Below, in pieces: positions 17,743 to 26,863 of a DNA stretch of 64,000 bases. The stretch is from Pirellula sp. (lineage in GTDB: Bacteria > Planctomycetota > Planctomycetia > Pirellulales > Lacipirellulaceae): assembly GCA_013822725.1 (NCBI GenBank), contig PNKX01000007.1:146707-210706 (forward strand), in the 5' to 3' direction. The notes below the pieces were generated by a model. It made no database searches. It saw nothing but the letters and a program-made list of their open reading frames with translations, and was not told the DNA's origin. The translations under genes and the position numbers were made by a program. Within the stretch, counting starts at the first letter, position 1; every line of letters begins with the position of its first letter.

Positions 17743-18855
17743 TCAGAATCCGCCTCTGCCGCTACTCTTGGGCTTAGGCTGTTTATCTTCGCCCGCCTTC
17801 GACGCGTCGGCAAGGTCTTGGCCCTTTTGAGGAACACCGCCGGCCCCGCGACCGCTCATGCCCTCTCCCGTGCCGTAGTTTCCGACAACGCCTTTCTGCG
17901 ACGGCGAAACTTTTCTGACCACGTGGGCGACCTGGCTCACCACTTCGGGAATATGCCGCACGAGGACTCGGTTGGGCAATACAAACAGGAAGAATTCGTC
18001 GCGATCGACGCCTTCGACTTTGCGTTGCCAATCGACAGATTTCTGCAAAGCGTCGTGAAGCGCATGGCGAGCTTCTTCGCTATTGGCGATGACCTTGTCG
18101 TTGAGGTTGATTGAGCGAGTGACAGGTTGCGTAGACGCGGCGGCTTTCGCCTCGGCTGTGTCCGCCACGATACCTTGTTTGGCCATTCGCATGTGATCCA
18201 ACAACCGCTCGACCTCGGCGTGGACGCGCCGCGTTTGCGAGATGACGATCATGCCGGGCGGAAACGAGAGGGCTTCTCCTTCGCCGGTCCCATTCTCCAT
18301 CCATGATTCGTGCTCGACCGAAGCGACGATGACGTCGATCAAGCGTTCGCACGTTGCTTCGTCGCCGTCCAGCAGATCGTCGACGCGGTAGACGACGACT
18401 CCCAGGCGCTTCTCAGCCTCCTCTTGTGTGGTGATCATCAGCACTTCATTGTCGACGATGTACGTGAGATCGCCCTCGCCTACGCTCTGCAGCATCAGTT
18501 CGAGGGCGGAGCGAAGGGTGACATTACCGATGGCGAACGAGACTTCGACATCTGGGCTGCTAGCGACGGCATCGAGAGCGGATGTGTCGATCACAATCGG
18601 TATTTGGAAATCCTCGGAAATGATATGCACGACGTCGCTGAGCGGCTGCGCGACGAAATCTATCGGCGCGCGAAGCGGCGAATCGAGCGCCGCCTCGATG
18701 CGGCGTTCGGCCGCGGCTTGCATTGCGGCCCTATTCTGGCCGGATGACGGCGCCGACTCGCTCGCCGCATCGTCTTCCGCCCGCAACGGCGTCGCGAGCG
18801 CGAGCGACGCGATGGCAGCGAGAGCGCAACGATAGCCCCACATGTTCTGGCCCAT
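17743..18855 (-). CDS. Exported STN/secretin N0-domain-like protein without pore domain
   Basis: A 370-residue exported protein. Residues 1-27 form a signal peptide (ALAAIASLALATPLRA). Residues about 60-140 resemble the STN/secretin N-terminal fold (PLSDVVHIISEDFQIPIVID followed by VSFAIGNVTLRSALELML and LTYIVDNEVLMI). A second similar region spans about 150-230 and ends with the phrase VISQTRRVHAEVERLLDHMR, typical of planctomycete STN-type proteins. No secretin beta-barrel follows; the C-terminus is Gly/Lys-rich. The ATG at 18855 has an excellent GAGGAGG six bases upstream. It is the first gene of an apparent operon with ftr and the amidohydrolase. Function unknown; probably periplasmic. 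Confidence 0.75.
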   Translation of the reverse strand: MGQNMWGYRCALAAIASLALATPLRAEDDAASESAPSSGQNRAAMQAAAERRIEAALDSPLRAPIDFVAQPLSDVVHIISEDFQIPIVIDTSALDAVASSPDVEVSFAIGNVTLRSALELMLQSVGEGDLTYIVDNEVLMITTQEEAEKRLGVVVYRVDDLLDGDEATCERLIDVIVASVEHESWMENGTGEGEALSFPPGMIVISQTRRVHAEVERLLDHMRMAKQGIVADTAEAKAAASTQPVTRSINLNDKVIANSEEARHALHDALQKSVDWQRKVEGVDRDEFFLFVLPNRVLVRHIPEVVSQVAHVVRKVSPSQKGVVGNYGTGEGMSGRGAGGVPQKGQDLADASKAGEDKQPKPKSSGRGGF

Positions 18856-19017
18856 GAGATGCCTCCTCGACCCGCCATGTCGGCGAGTCATGCTAGAGAG
18901 AAGTGTTTGTCGAGGGGCGGTTCCGGACGCCCGCTCGCAGACGTGCGGCAGTGTAGATCGGCCAGCTAGGGGATGTCAAAAAAATTTTGAATTAGGCCGT
19001 TTACTGCATTTCTTGGC

Positions 19018-19195
19018 GTCGTCTTTGTGCCTTCGCGGCTTTGCGTGAGACTTGCCGGTATGCTTCTCGCAAAGGCGCGAAGACGCAAAGGACGCGCAAA
19101 GAAGAAGGAGAAGGAGAGAGGGTAGCCGCGAAAAGTCACAAAGGACGCAAAGAACTCCTAGTGAGCCTTCTGCGTCCTTTGTGACTTTTTGCGGC
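19018..19195. repeat. Two adjacent palindromic repeats (families B and F)
   Basis: The first element (about 19018-19102) is a family-B palindrome with the two arms in reversed order: GTGCCTTCGCGGCTTTGCG, then CGCAAAGGCGCGAAGACGC. The second (19125-19149 with 19171-19195) has 25-base inverted arms around GTCACAAAGGACGCA, with two mismatches and a 21-base loop. Together they fill most of the 356-base gap between two minus-strand genes; the remainder (18856-18990) shows no gene. Confidence 0.85.
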
Positions 19196-19211
19196 AGTAA
19201 GTCTTCAGCAG

Positions 19212-20435
19212 TTACTTCGCGGCGGCTTCCTCAGCGGCAGCCTTTTCGTCAGCCGGCTTCTCCGCTGGCGGGCCGAGGAGCTTCTCAAGCTCTTCGCCCA
19301 GCACCGGGCCGCGGGCGTTCATGTTGACGACCTTGCCGTCCTTGCCGACGAGGATCGCGGTCGGGATGCCGGTGATGCCGTAGTAGCCGACCAGCGGGTT
19401 GCTCCACTCGCGCTCGTCTTCGTTCTTCGGGAAGATCGACGACCAAGGGAGCTTGTTCTCGGCGACGTACTTTTCGGCCGCCTCGGGAGTGGCGTCGAGC
19501 GAGACGCCGAGGACGTCGAAGCCTTTGTCGTGGTAGGCTTCGTACATTTCCAGGACGTTCGGGATCTCGGCGCGGCACGGGCCGCACCAAGTGGCCCAGA
19601 AGTCGACGAGGACGACCTTGCCGCGATACGACTCCCAATCGACCGGCTCGCCGTTGAGCAGCGTGCCGGTGATTTCCATCGGCTTGCCGAGGAGGGTGAG
19701 CCGACGATACATGCCGGGGAGATTCGCTTCGGTGAGCTGCGCCTGGACCGCTTTATCTTCGCTCTTCTCGAAGATCGGCATCACTTTTTCGAGCAAACCG
19801 ACGACTGCATCAGTATCGCGATCCTCAAGCTGCATGCTGGTGACTTGAACGATCGAAACGTCGATGGGCGCCGGCCCTGCTTTCACCTTGTTGACAATCA
19901 GGTCGATGAAGGCCTGATGAGCTTTGGCGTCGAGCGTCGGCCAATTGCGGATGGCGCTCACGATCGTGTTCTGCCAGCCGAGACCGATGATCTTTTCGCG
20001 TTTATCGTCGCGGGCGGCGGCGAGAACTTCTTCCAGTTGCTTGCCGGCGTCGGGCTGATCCATTGCCGTGAGGGCCTGGAGGGCTTCGATCTTGTAGGCA
20101 AAGGCCAGTTCCGCCTGTTCGTCGTTTGGTTTGGCGGCGAGCAGTTTTTCGGCAGCTGCGACCAGCGTGGTGAGGGCCTTCACGCTGAAGGCCATCTGAT
20201 CTTCTTCGCTCTCGCCCTCGGGAGCAGTCTGGGCGAGCTTCGTCATGAACTCTTGGATCTCTTTGGCGCCGCTCGCGGGGATCTTGAAGAGCTCTTCGTT
20301 CTCGACAACGCCCTTCGCTTTGGCGGCTTCATCGGCGCGGAGCGTGCTGGGCGTCAGCGACGCGGTTGCTCCGATCGTGCAGGCGACAGCCAGGAAGAGG
20401 CGGGCGACCAGGGTTCGACGAGGGGGACGTGTCAT
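19212..20435 (-). CDS. Exported TlpA-family thioredoxin-like protein
   Basis: A 407-residue protein with an N-terminal signal peptide (LVARLFLAVACTIGATASL, residues 8-26), an all-helical region (40-250) and a C-terminal TlpA/AhpC-type thioredoxin domain (about 255-385). The active site WCGPC is at residues 283-287, the cis-proline loop is in GITGIPTAIL. TlpA proteins reduce disulfides outside the cytoplasm, for example in cytochrome c maturation; this one has a much longer N-terminal part than TlpA itself, as is common in planctomycetes. The tail is Ala/Glu/Lys-rich. ATG at 20435 is chosen; a TTG one codon upstream is less likely. Single gene. Confidence 0.88.
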   Translation of the reverse strand: MTRPPRRTLVARLFLAVACTIGATASLTPSTLRADEAAKAKGVVENEELFKIPASGAKEIQEFMTKLAQTAPEGESEEDQMAFSVKALTTLVAAAEKLLAAKPNDEQAELAFAYKIEALQALTAMDQPDAGKQLEEVLAAARDDKREKIIGLGWQNTIVSAIRNWPTLDAKAHQAFIDLIVNKVKAGPAPIDVSIVQVTSMQLEDRDTDAVVGLLEKVMPIFEKSEDKAVQAQLTEANLPGMYRRLTLLGKPMEITGTLLNGEPVDWESYRGKVVLVDFWATWCGPCRAEIPNVLEMYEAYHDKGFDVLGVSLDATPEAAEKYVAENKLPWSSIFPKNEDEREWSNPLVGYYGITGIPTAILVGKDGKVVNMNARGPVLGEELEKLLGPPAEKPADEKAAAEEAAAK

Positions 20436-20630
20436 CAAATGATCTCACTATGCGGAGCGTGAATTTTGGGTGGATCGCGAGAAGCGTGGCCGCCGGGCCG
20501 TGCTGGCGAAGTTGTAATTCTGGCGATCTGCGGCGCGAAGGCAAGCGCGTGGCAAAATAGGGGCTTTTCTGGGGCGATCTAGCCCCGCTGCCCTCGCGCG
20601 AAGAAGGGCAACTGCAACGTCTAAAAAATG

Positions 20631-20845
20631 CAACCGCCAAGGACGCCAAGAGCGCCAAGGGAATACAAGACTATTGGAACCGCGGATAAACGCAGATAGA
20701 CGCAAATAATTCTTTATCTGCGTCTATCTGCGTTTATCGGCGGTTCCATCTTCCTTCTCTCTTATATTCCGTCGTGCCTGCCGTGCCGTCGTGGTTCAAT
20801 TCCTCCCCCGCATTTCCTTGGCGCTCTTGGCGTCCTTGGCGGTTC
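20631..20845. repeat. Nested palindromes (family C with an inner element)
   Basis: Outer arms 20631-20662 and 20813-20845 are inverted copies built of CGCCAAGG/CGCCAAGA words. Inside, 20675-20746 is a second palindrome with arms of GGATAAACGCAGATAGACGC type and GGAACCG/CGGTTCC ends. No gene lies in this 440-base gap. Confidence 0.88.
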
Positions 20846-20880
20846 AGTATTCTGAACGCCCGCCAGGATGGCAGGGCCAT

Positions 20881-21747
20881 TTATGGGCTGAGGCGATGGA
20901 ACTCGACGACCAACTTCCAAGCTTGCTCGGGAGTGTCGGCGAAGTGGATCAGTTTCATGTGGTCGTCGGCGACGACTCCTTCATCGGCGAGCGCCTGAAA
21001 GTTGATGATTCGGTTCCAGTAGTCGGAGCCGTACATGATGATGGGGATCTCCTGCATGCGGCCGGTTTGTCGCAGCGTGAGGACTTCGAACAACTCATCG
21101 AGCGTGCCGAAGCCGCCGGGGAAGATCACGAGCGCCGCGGCGCGCAAGATGAAGTGGAACTTCCGCATCGCGAAGTAGTGGAACTGCAGGCAAAGTTCCG
21201 GCGTGATGTAAGGGTTCGGCTCTTGCTCGTGCGGCAGGACGATGTTGAGGCCGACGCTCTTGGCGCCGATCTCGAACGCGCCGCGATTAGCGGCCTCCAT
21301 GATGCCGGGGCCGCCGCCGGTCATCACGACGAGGTCGCACTTCTCGCCATGCTGGCAGTACTCGGAGACGAGCCGTGAGAACTGGCGGGCTTCATCGTAG
21401 AAGTGGCTCTTGGCAAGGCAGCTTTTCGCGCGTAGCACGTCGCGGCGGGCTTGCGGTAGTTCAGGGTTCTGCTTCAGTCTCGCTTCGGCGTCGGCCAAGC
21501 GAGCTTCGGCGGTGTCGCGCGGAACGATTTGAGTGCCGCCGAAGACGACGACGGTGGAGCGAATGCCCGCTTCGCGGAGGACGGTCTCCGCCTTGTCGAG
21601 TTCAAGCTGCATCCGCACCGGCCGCTGCTCGGCGCGGCCGATGAAGTCGACGTCAAGCTCGGCGAGGCGATAGCTGGGGGAGGCGAGAATCGCTTGGCGA
21701 TTCCGTTCGACGGCGTCTTCCGGTTGTTCTTTCTTTGTTTCGGTCAT
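20881..21747 (-). CDS. LOG-family (TIGR00730-type) Rossmann protein
   Basis: A 288-residue cytoplasmic protein of the LOG ('lonely guy') family, whose characterised members are cytokinin-riboside 5'-phosphate phosphoribohydrolases or nucleotide 5'-monophosphate nucleosidases. The two hallmark motifs are present: GGGPGIMEA at residues 144-152 and PGGFGTLDE at 210-218, the latter holding the catalytic Arg/Glu environment. It belongs to the longer bacterial subtype, with about 60 extra N-terminal residues. The ATG at 21747 opens with a charged leader (TETKKEQPE). Old annotations call this family lysine decarboxylase, which is not supported. Single gene flanked by repeat elements on both sides. 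Confidence 0.88.
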   Translation of the reverse strand: MTETKKEQPEDAVERNRQAILASPSYRLAELDVDFIGRAEQRPVRMQLELDKAETVLREAGIRSTVVVFGGTQIVPRDTAEARLADAEARLKQNPELPQARRDVLRAKSCLAKSHFYDEARQFSRLVSEYCQHGEKCDLVVMTGGGPGIMEAANRGAFEIGAKSVGLNIVLPHEQEPNPYITPELCLQFHYFAMRKFHFILRAAALVIFPGGFGTLDELFEVLTLRQTGRMQEIPIIMYGSDYWNRIINFQALADEGVVADDHMKLIHFADTPEQAWKLVVEFHRLSP

Positions 21748-21770
21748 TTGTCGTTTGAGTTTCTCGCAAA

Positions 21771-21894
21771 GTCGCTAAGGCGCAAAGGACGCGCAAAGAA
21801 GACCATCACAATGCTTCCTTCGCACGATGTGCACCGACAATCCTTTACCCCGTATTCTTGGCGTTAACTTTGCGTCTTCGCGCCTTTGCGAGAG
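21771..21894. repeat. Palindromic repeat, family B
   Basis: Arms 21771-21800 (CTCGCAAAGTCGCTAAGGCG...) and 21869-21894 (TTTGCGTCTTCGCGCCTTTG...) are inverted copies with a spacer of about 68 bases. It separates the beta-CASP gene stop from the LOG gene start. Confidence 0.88.
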
Positions 21895-21913
21895 AAAACA
21901 AAACTCTCCACCA

Positions 21914-23302
21914 CTAGTCGAGCTGAACCTTCTCACCCATCGCCGGCGTCGCGACATTCCAATTGCGAGTGGTTTGGAGTTCTTCCGCCAGGGCATCGGC
22001 CACGGCGGGTTCGCCGTGAGTGAGGAACGTCTGCTTCGGGGCGTGCGGGAGTTGGCCGAGCCATTTGAGCAGGTCGCTGCGATCGGCGTGGCCGCTGAGG
22101 CCGGGGATTTTTTCGACCGCCGCGCGGAGCGGGACTTCCTGACCGAACATACGCACGAAGGGGGCGTGATCTTCAATCAACCGACCGCGGGTGCCGACGG
22201 CCTGGTAGCCGCCGATGATGATCGTGTTGCGGGGGTCGGGCATCCGCTGCTTGAGATGATGGACGATGCGGCCGCCGGTCATCATGCCGCTGGAGGCGAT
22301 GATCACCGCGGGGCCGGCAGTTTGGTTGATACGCTTCGATTCGGCCGCTGTGCGAGCGAGGATGATTTTGCGGCCGCCGAGCGCCGGATGTTCGGGATCG
22401 AGTTCCCCGTCGCTTAGGTCGTGATCCTCATGATGTTCGCGATAGACGGCCGTCGCGTCGCACGCCATCGGGCTGTCGATGTAGATCGGCAGATCGGGAA
22501 TTCGGTCGGCCGACTTGAGCAATTGGAACAGATAGAGCAACTGCTGCGCTCGCCCGACGGCGAACGCCGCGATCAGCATGACGCCGCCGCGCTTGATGCT
22601 GCGATGAACTACCTCCGCCAGCGCGTCGAGGATCGACGTCTCCGGATGTTCGCGATCGCCGTAGGTGCTTTCGCAGACGAGGTAGTCGCACTCTGGCGGC
22701 GGGGCGGGATCGTGATAGAGGGGACCGTCGTAGCGGCCGACGTCGCCGGAGAAGAGAATCCGCAGCGGGTCGGGGCGATTGCGGATCTCGGCCTCGATCA
22801 TGTTCGAACCGAGCAAATGCCCCGCATCGTGGAACCGCATCGCGATCGGCGCCGCGGGCGTGAACCATTCGCCGCGCGGGATTGGTTGAAAGAGCTTCAT
22901 CGTCCGCTCAACATCTCGGACTTCGTAGAGCGGCAGCGCGGGCTTGTGCTTCGAGAAGCCTTTGCGGTTGGCATACTCGGCGTCTTGCTCCTGAATCTTT
23001 GCCGAGTCGAGCAGAATGATCTCCGCAAGATCGCGGGTCGCGTCGGTCGCATAGATGCGGCGGTTGTAGCCTTGCTTGATGATCCGCGGCAGATAGCCGA
23101 CATGGTCGAGATGGGCATGTGTGAGCACCACGGCGTCGAGCGATCGCACGTCGAACGGGACCGGGCCCCAGTTGCGATCGCGGAGTTCTTTGAGGCCCTG
23201 GAACAAACCACAGTCGACCAAGACGTGGGCGCCATCGGCCTCGAGGAGATACTTCGACCCGGTGACGGTGCGCGCGGCGCCGTGAAAAGTCAGTGTTGCC
23301 AT
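21914..23302 (-). CDS. Metallo-beta-lactamase/beta-CASP RNA-processing nuclease
   Basis: A 462-residue cytoplasmic protein with the metallo-beta-lactamase fold followed by beta-CASP and RMMBL segments, as in CPSF73-like ribonucleases. Zinc ligands: HAHLDH at residues 62-67, a histidine in HDAGHLLGS, and Asp in FSGDVGRYD. The beta-CASP region has the family's VGRAQQLLYLF and SSGMMTGGRIVHHL motifs, and the C-terminal motif with histidine is GLSGHADRSDLL. The family cleaves RNA, usually endonucleolytically. Start: ATG at 23302 (MATLTFHGAARTVTGS), the conserved beginning of the family. Single gene. Confidence 0.92.
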   Translation of the reverse strand: MATLTFHGAARTVTGSKYLLEADGAHVLVDCGLFQGLKELRDRNWGPVPFDVRSLDAVVLTHAHLDHVGYLPRIIKQGYNRRIYATDATRDLAEIILLDSAKIQEQDAEYANRKGFSKHKPALPLYEVRDVERTMKLFQPIPRGEWFTPAAPIAMRFHDAGHLLGSNMIEAEIRNRPDPLRILFSGDVGRYDGPLYHDPAPPPECDYLVCESTYGDREHPETSILDALAEVVHRSIKRGGVMLIAAFAVGRAQQLLYLFQLLKSADRIPDLPIYIDSPMACDATAVYREHHEDHDLSDGELDPEHPALGGRKIILARTAAESKRINQTAGPAVIIASSGMMTGGRIVHHLKQRMPDPRNTIIIGGYQAVGTRGRLIEDHAPFVRMFGQEVPLRAAVEKIPGLSGHADRSDLLKWLGQLPHAPKQTFLTHGEPAVADALAEELQTTRNWNVATPAMGEKVQLD

Positions 23303-23343
23303 GGGTTCAAAGATAGCTGGTTCGACGATGGAAGGTAACTCTG

Positions 23344-23507
23344 AAGACTTTGCCGCGAAAAGTCGCGAGAAACGCAAAAAGGTTCTTCTTTCAATATCTT
23401 GTGTGTTTTGTGCCTCTTCGCGGCTACTCCCCCAATTCTCTGCGCCTCCGCGCCTCTGCGAGAGACTTTTTCAAGAATGCCTCTCGCAGAGGCGCGGAGG
23501 CGCAGAG
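23344..23507. repeat. Two tandem palindromes, one perfect with 27-bp arms
   Basis: The first, about 23344-23425, has imperfect arms (CCGCGAAAAGTCGCGAGAA ... CTCTTCGCGG). The second is perfect: 23438-23464 pairs with 23481-23507 over 27 bp, containing TGCGCCTCCGCGCCTCTGCG, with a 16-base loop. The gap between the beta-CASP start and the UbiD stop holds nothing else. Confidence 0.92.
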
Positions 23508-23533
23508 AGTGAAATGAGAAGTGCGAGAATCGG

Positions 23534-25417
23534 TTAGATAATCCCATGCAAGGGCCCACCTGGCGCGCCAAGAGCATCGACGCGGCGGGTGATTTCGGGG
23601 TCTTCCTCAAGCAGCGGGGCGTGGTGCGGTTTGATCCGGGCGTCGATGATCAGGGCGCCGCGACAGCCCCAATGTTTCTCGCTGACGAACTCGTCGATGC
23701 CGTAAATGTCGTCGGCGGGGTTCGAACGCGTGAAGACGCTCCAGACGAAATTGTTGAGCGACTCGCTGACGAACCGGCTGTCGTCGACGACCACGATGAG
23801 GCGGAACTGGTTGATCGGGTGGGCCGCGTCGAGATCGTTGCAGAAACGGCGCATCGCGGCGGCGGTTTCTTCGCGGGCGGCGGAGCGGGCGCGAACAGAT
23901 TCGTCGTAGTCGAACGATGGCTTCGGGCAGGCCGGCCCCTCGACCGCGAGGACGCCCGGCATGACGACGCGCGGGTGGCGGAAGCCGTCGGGGAGCGGCA
24001 ACATCGCCGGCAGTTCGGTCGCTAATTCAAATCGCTTCGGCCCGGCGGCGGCGATGACGACTTTCGAACCGGCGTTCAATCCGCCGCCAGAATAATCGAG
24101 CGTGTCGATCGTCGTGTGCGTGTGGAAGTGAAGATCGCGGCGCCAATCGGCCCGCTGCAGCACATGCGCGAAGAACGCGGCGACGTTGTCAACCTGCAGT
24201 CGCAGATCATCATCGTGGGCGGCGATCAGCAGATACTTGGCCAGCGAAAGTTGGCCTTGGCCGAGGATCGCGCAGGCTTGCGTGAGCAACTCCTGCGGCT
24301 GAGCGGCGTCGAGGAACGGCATGTAGCGTTCGCTGCCGATCGCCAGCAGCAGCGGATGAACCCCTGCCGCATCGACGGCATGGACGCCATGCACGCCCGG
24401 CAATACCGTGGGGATCATCGGCCCCGTGAGCTCATGGATCAGCCGCCCGAACATCGTATCTTCTTGCGGCGGCCGACCGACGACGGTGAAGGGCCAGATC
24501 GCATCGCGGCGATGGTAGACCGCTTCGACCTTCAGTACAGGAAAGTCGTGCGCGAGACTGTAATAGCCGAGGTGATCGCCGAAGGGGCCTTCGGGAAGCA
24601 AGCGATCGGGATCGATCGTGCCGACGATGCAGAAGTCGCTGTCGGCGTGGATCGGCAGCGCGCCAGGACGACGGATCATCCGCACGCGACGGCGACCGAG
24701 CGCGCCGGCGAAGCCGAGTTCGCTCATCCCTTCCGGAAGCGGCATCACCGCGGCGACGGCCATCGACGGCGGACCGCCGACCAGCACGTTGACGCGGAAT
24801 GGCTGCCCCGCGCGCTTCGCGGCGGCGTGATGAACGCCGATGCTGCGGTGAATTTGATAGTGGAGACCGATTTCAGCGTCGCGCTGGTATTGATTCCCCG
24901 CAAGTTGCACGCGGTACATGCCAAGGTTCGAACGACGAAGTCCCGGTTCACGGACGTCTTCGGTATAGACCACCGGCAGCGTGACGAACGGCCCGCCGTC
25001 GCGAGGCCAACTCTGCAGCTGCGGCAGCTGGCTCACGGTCGTTTGCCCGGCGAGGATCGGCCCGCTGCCGACGTACTTCGGCAGCATGTAGAGAGCATTG
25101 AGGGGCGCTCGCCAATACTTCCAGATTTCTTGGAAGGCTGCCTGCGGGTTCGCTTTCAGCTGCACCAGTTGCTCAACGCCGGCGAGCGCGTCGCGGAACA
25201 TCAGCCGCGTGCGGTCCATCGTCCCGAAGAGGTTGCTCACCATCGGAAACTGGCAACCAGTGACGTTGGCAAAGTAGATCGCCGGGCCGCCCGGGGCGTG
25301 GACGCGACGGTGGATCGCCGCCGCCTCCAGATGGGCGTCGACTGGCGACTCGATGCGAACGAGCTGGCGATGGCGCTGGAGGTCGTCGACGCATTCCCGC
25401 AGACTGGCGTAGGACAT
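23534..25417 (-). CDS. UbiD-family (prenylated-FMN) decarboxylase
   Basis: A 627-residue enzyme of the UbiD/MenD-like decarboxylase family, which uses prenylated FMN made by a UbiX partner. Family features include the N-terminal LRECVDDLQRHRQLVRIESPVD, the central region with IHRSIGVHHAAAKRAGQPFRV and GGPPSMAVAAVMPLPEGMSE, the conserved PEGPFGDHLGYYS loop carrying the catalytic Glu-Arg-Glu environment, and VVDDSRFVSES near the C-terminus. It is longer than E. coli UbiD (about 500 residues) and matches the long subtype seen in planctomycetes and epsilonproteobacteria. Substrate (ubiquinone/menaquinone precursor or an aromatic acid) cannot be decided. The ATG at 25417 is chosen; upstream codons encode low-complexity Pro/Phe. 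No ubiX in the window. Confidence 0.9.
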   Translation of the reverse strand: MSYASLRECVDDLQRHRQLVRIESPVDAHLEAAAIHRRVHAPGGPAIYFANVTGCQFPMVSNLFGTMDRTRLMFRDALAGVEQLVQLKANPQAAFQEIWKYWRAPLNALYMLPKYVGSGPILAGQTTVSQLPQLQSWPRDGGPFVTLPVVYTEDVREPGLRRSNLGMYRVQLAGNQYQRDAEIGLHYQIHRSIGVHHAAAKRAGQPFRVNVLVGGPPSMAVAAVMPLPEGMSELGFAGALGRRRVRMIRRPGALPIHADSDFCIVGTIDPDRLLPEGPFGDHLGYYSLAHDFPVLKVEAVYHRRDAIWPFTVVGRPPQEDTMFGRLIHELTGPMIPTVLPGVHGVHAVDAAGVHPLLLAIGSERYMPFLDAAQPQELLTQACAILGQGQLSLAKYLLIAAHDDDLRLQVDNVAAFFAHVLQRADWRRDLHFHTHTTIDTLDYSGGGLNAGSKVVIAAAGPKRFELATELPAMLPLPDGFRHPRVVMPGVLAVEGPACPKPSFDYDESVRARSAAREETAAAMRRFCNDLDAAHPINQFRLIVVVDDSRFVSESLNNFVWSVFTRSNPADDIYGIDEFVSEKHWGCRGALIIDARIKPHHAPLLEEDPEITRRVDALGAPGGPLHGII

Positions 25418-25478
25418 GAAGGGAAGGGGGAAAGTGGAGGGCGGAAGGGGGAAGGCGAACGGTGCTGACGACAATTCA

Positions 25479-25677
25479 GTAGCCGCGGGTCAACGACCCG
25501 CTGGAGTGGTGAGGAAAACGAACCACCAAGGCACGAAGACGCACCAAGAAAGAATAAGGAAGAAAATGGTCAGGAAGGGCTGGCTCCGTCGCCTGGTTTT
25601 TCGCTCTTTTCTCGCCTTGCATTCCTTCGTGCTTCTTGGTGATCTTCGTGCCTTGGTGGTTAATCTTCTAAACTCCT
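25479..25677 (+). repeat. Composite inverted-repeat element (families I+A), copy 2
   Basis: Begins with the family-I word GTAGCCGCGGGTCAACGACC (25479-25498), then arms 25520-25560 and 25612-25665 of CACGAAG/CACCAAGA words. The spacer (about 25561-25610, with GGTTTTTCGCTCTTTT) matches the reverse complement of the spacer at 9030-9100. This is the same unit as 8982-9185, in opposite orientation. The remainder of the 619-base gap before the ClpP-like gene shows no gene. Confidence 0.88.
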
Positions 25678-26036
25678 CCGCGGGTCCACGACTCGCCCGA
25701 GCGTGCTCTCGCCCATCCCCCTCACTCTTCGCCAGGACCGCTACCACCGGACGCAGCGGGCCGTTTTTCCTGCCTCTGGGGAGGGGGAGACTAGGGCGAC
25801 TGCCGCCAAGCCTGTTTATGCTAAGACGCGGGAGTCGGGACGGATAGCAGCCTTCCCGGCTCGATTGTCGCTAGCTCCGCCAGAGCAGCGGGCCATTCTG
25901 CCCAAAAACTGGTGGTTCCGGCGCGATTGACCTACAATTTTCTAGTGTCGGGTCGCCCCCCTGGGGAATTTGCCAGTTCAGCACTAAGATGCCGGTCTGG
26001 CCCCCACGAGATCCAACGAGGCAAAGCGAAAATCGC

Positions 26037-26630
26037 ATGAGTCGGGAACAAGACGAGCGCATTCCTGAAATTGCCCTGTGCGGCGACCTCACCGAACACG
26101 AATCGGAGCTGACCGATCGGTTGCTCGACGTCGAACCGGGAGGGGAGTGCCTGATTTACTTCGACTCGCCCGGCGGCAGCCCCTACTGCGCGATGTCGTT
26201 GATGACGCTCATCAAGCTCCGCGGCCTGCGGGCGACCGGCATCGTCACCGGCGAATGCTCGTCGGCGGCGCTATGGCCGTTCGCCGCCTGCGTGAAGCGA
26301 CTCGTCACGCCCTGCAGCGTGTTGCTGTTCCACCCGATGCGGTGGCAGAGCGAAGAGAACGTCGGCCTCGCCGAGGCGGCCGAGTGGGCCCGCCATTTCG
26401 GGCAGCTCGAGAAGGATATGGACGTGTTGCTCGCCGGGCTCTTCGGCTCGTCGGTCGAGCAGATGGACAAATGGATCAACCCGGGGCGGTACGTCGGCGG
26501 GCCCGAGTTGGCCGCGGCGGGACTCGCGGAACTGATCACCTTCGATCGGCTCGGCGACATGAGCTACCTGCTGGCGCCGTCGGTGAATGGTAAGTCTCAT
26601 AGCGGCGCGAAGGTGAAAGCGCGGGCGTAG
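26037..26630 (+). CDS. ClpP/crotonase-fold serine protease-like protein
   Basis: A 197-residue protein with the ClpP/SppA fold: IYFDSPGGSPYCAMSLMTLI (residues 40-59) is the classical 'DSPGG' strand-helix, GECSSAALW (72-80) aligns the nucleophile serine (76), and LLFHPMR (97-103) places the catalytic histidine at 99. The third catalytic residue of ClpP, an aspartate in the TDRD segment, has no clear counterpart: the matching region reads INPGRYVGGPEL. The protein may therefore be a dyad protease or an inactive relative. It is not the housekeeping ClpP (lower similarity, no clpX neighbour). The ATG at 26037 (MSREQ) is preferred over an upstream ATG at 25989. Confidence 0.82.
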   Translation: MSREQDERIPEIALCGDLTEHESELTDRLLDVEPGGECLIYFDSPGGSPYCAMSLMTLIKLRGLRATGIVTGECSSAALWPFAACVKRLVTPCSVLLFHPMRWQSEENVGLAEAAEWARHFGQLEKDMDVLLAGLFGSSVEQMDKWINPGRYVGGPELAAAGLAELITFDRLGDMSYLLAPSVNGKSHSGAKVKARA

Positions 26631-26671
26631 AAAGTAGTGGGCGGTCGGCAGGGGGCAGAAGGACTGAATTT

Positions 26672-26705
26672 CGGTACTCAGTACGCTGTACCCGGTACTA
26701 AGTAC
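26672..26705. repeat. Short GTACTNN word repeat (family G), copy 1
   Basis: Four near-tandem words GGTACTCAGTACGCTGTACCC and GGTACTAAGTACG form a self-complementary stretch between two plus-strand genes. A related stretch is at 41084-41117. Simple pairing is possible; no function known. Confidence 0.7.
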
Positions 26706-26863
26706 GATTTTCCGAAATCCCTGTCCCCCGCAATAGTTCATTTGCTGCCCCCAGCCCGGATTCCTCTCCCCAGTCCCCCCAGCTTTGCGGTATGATCGGC
26801 AGCCGCGAGACGCCCGGCGTACTCGCATGACGGAGCTAGCCGATTCATCTGGGAGGAAGCGAA

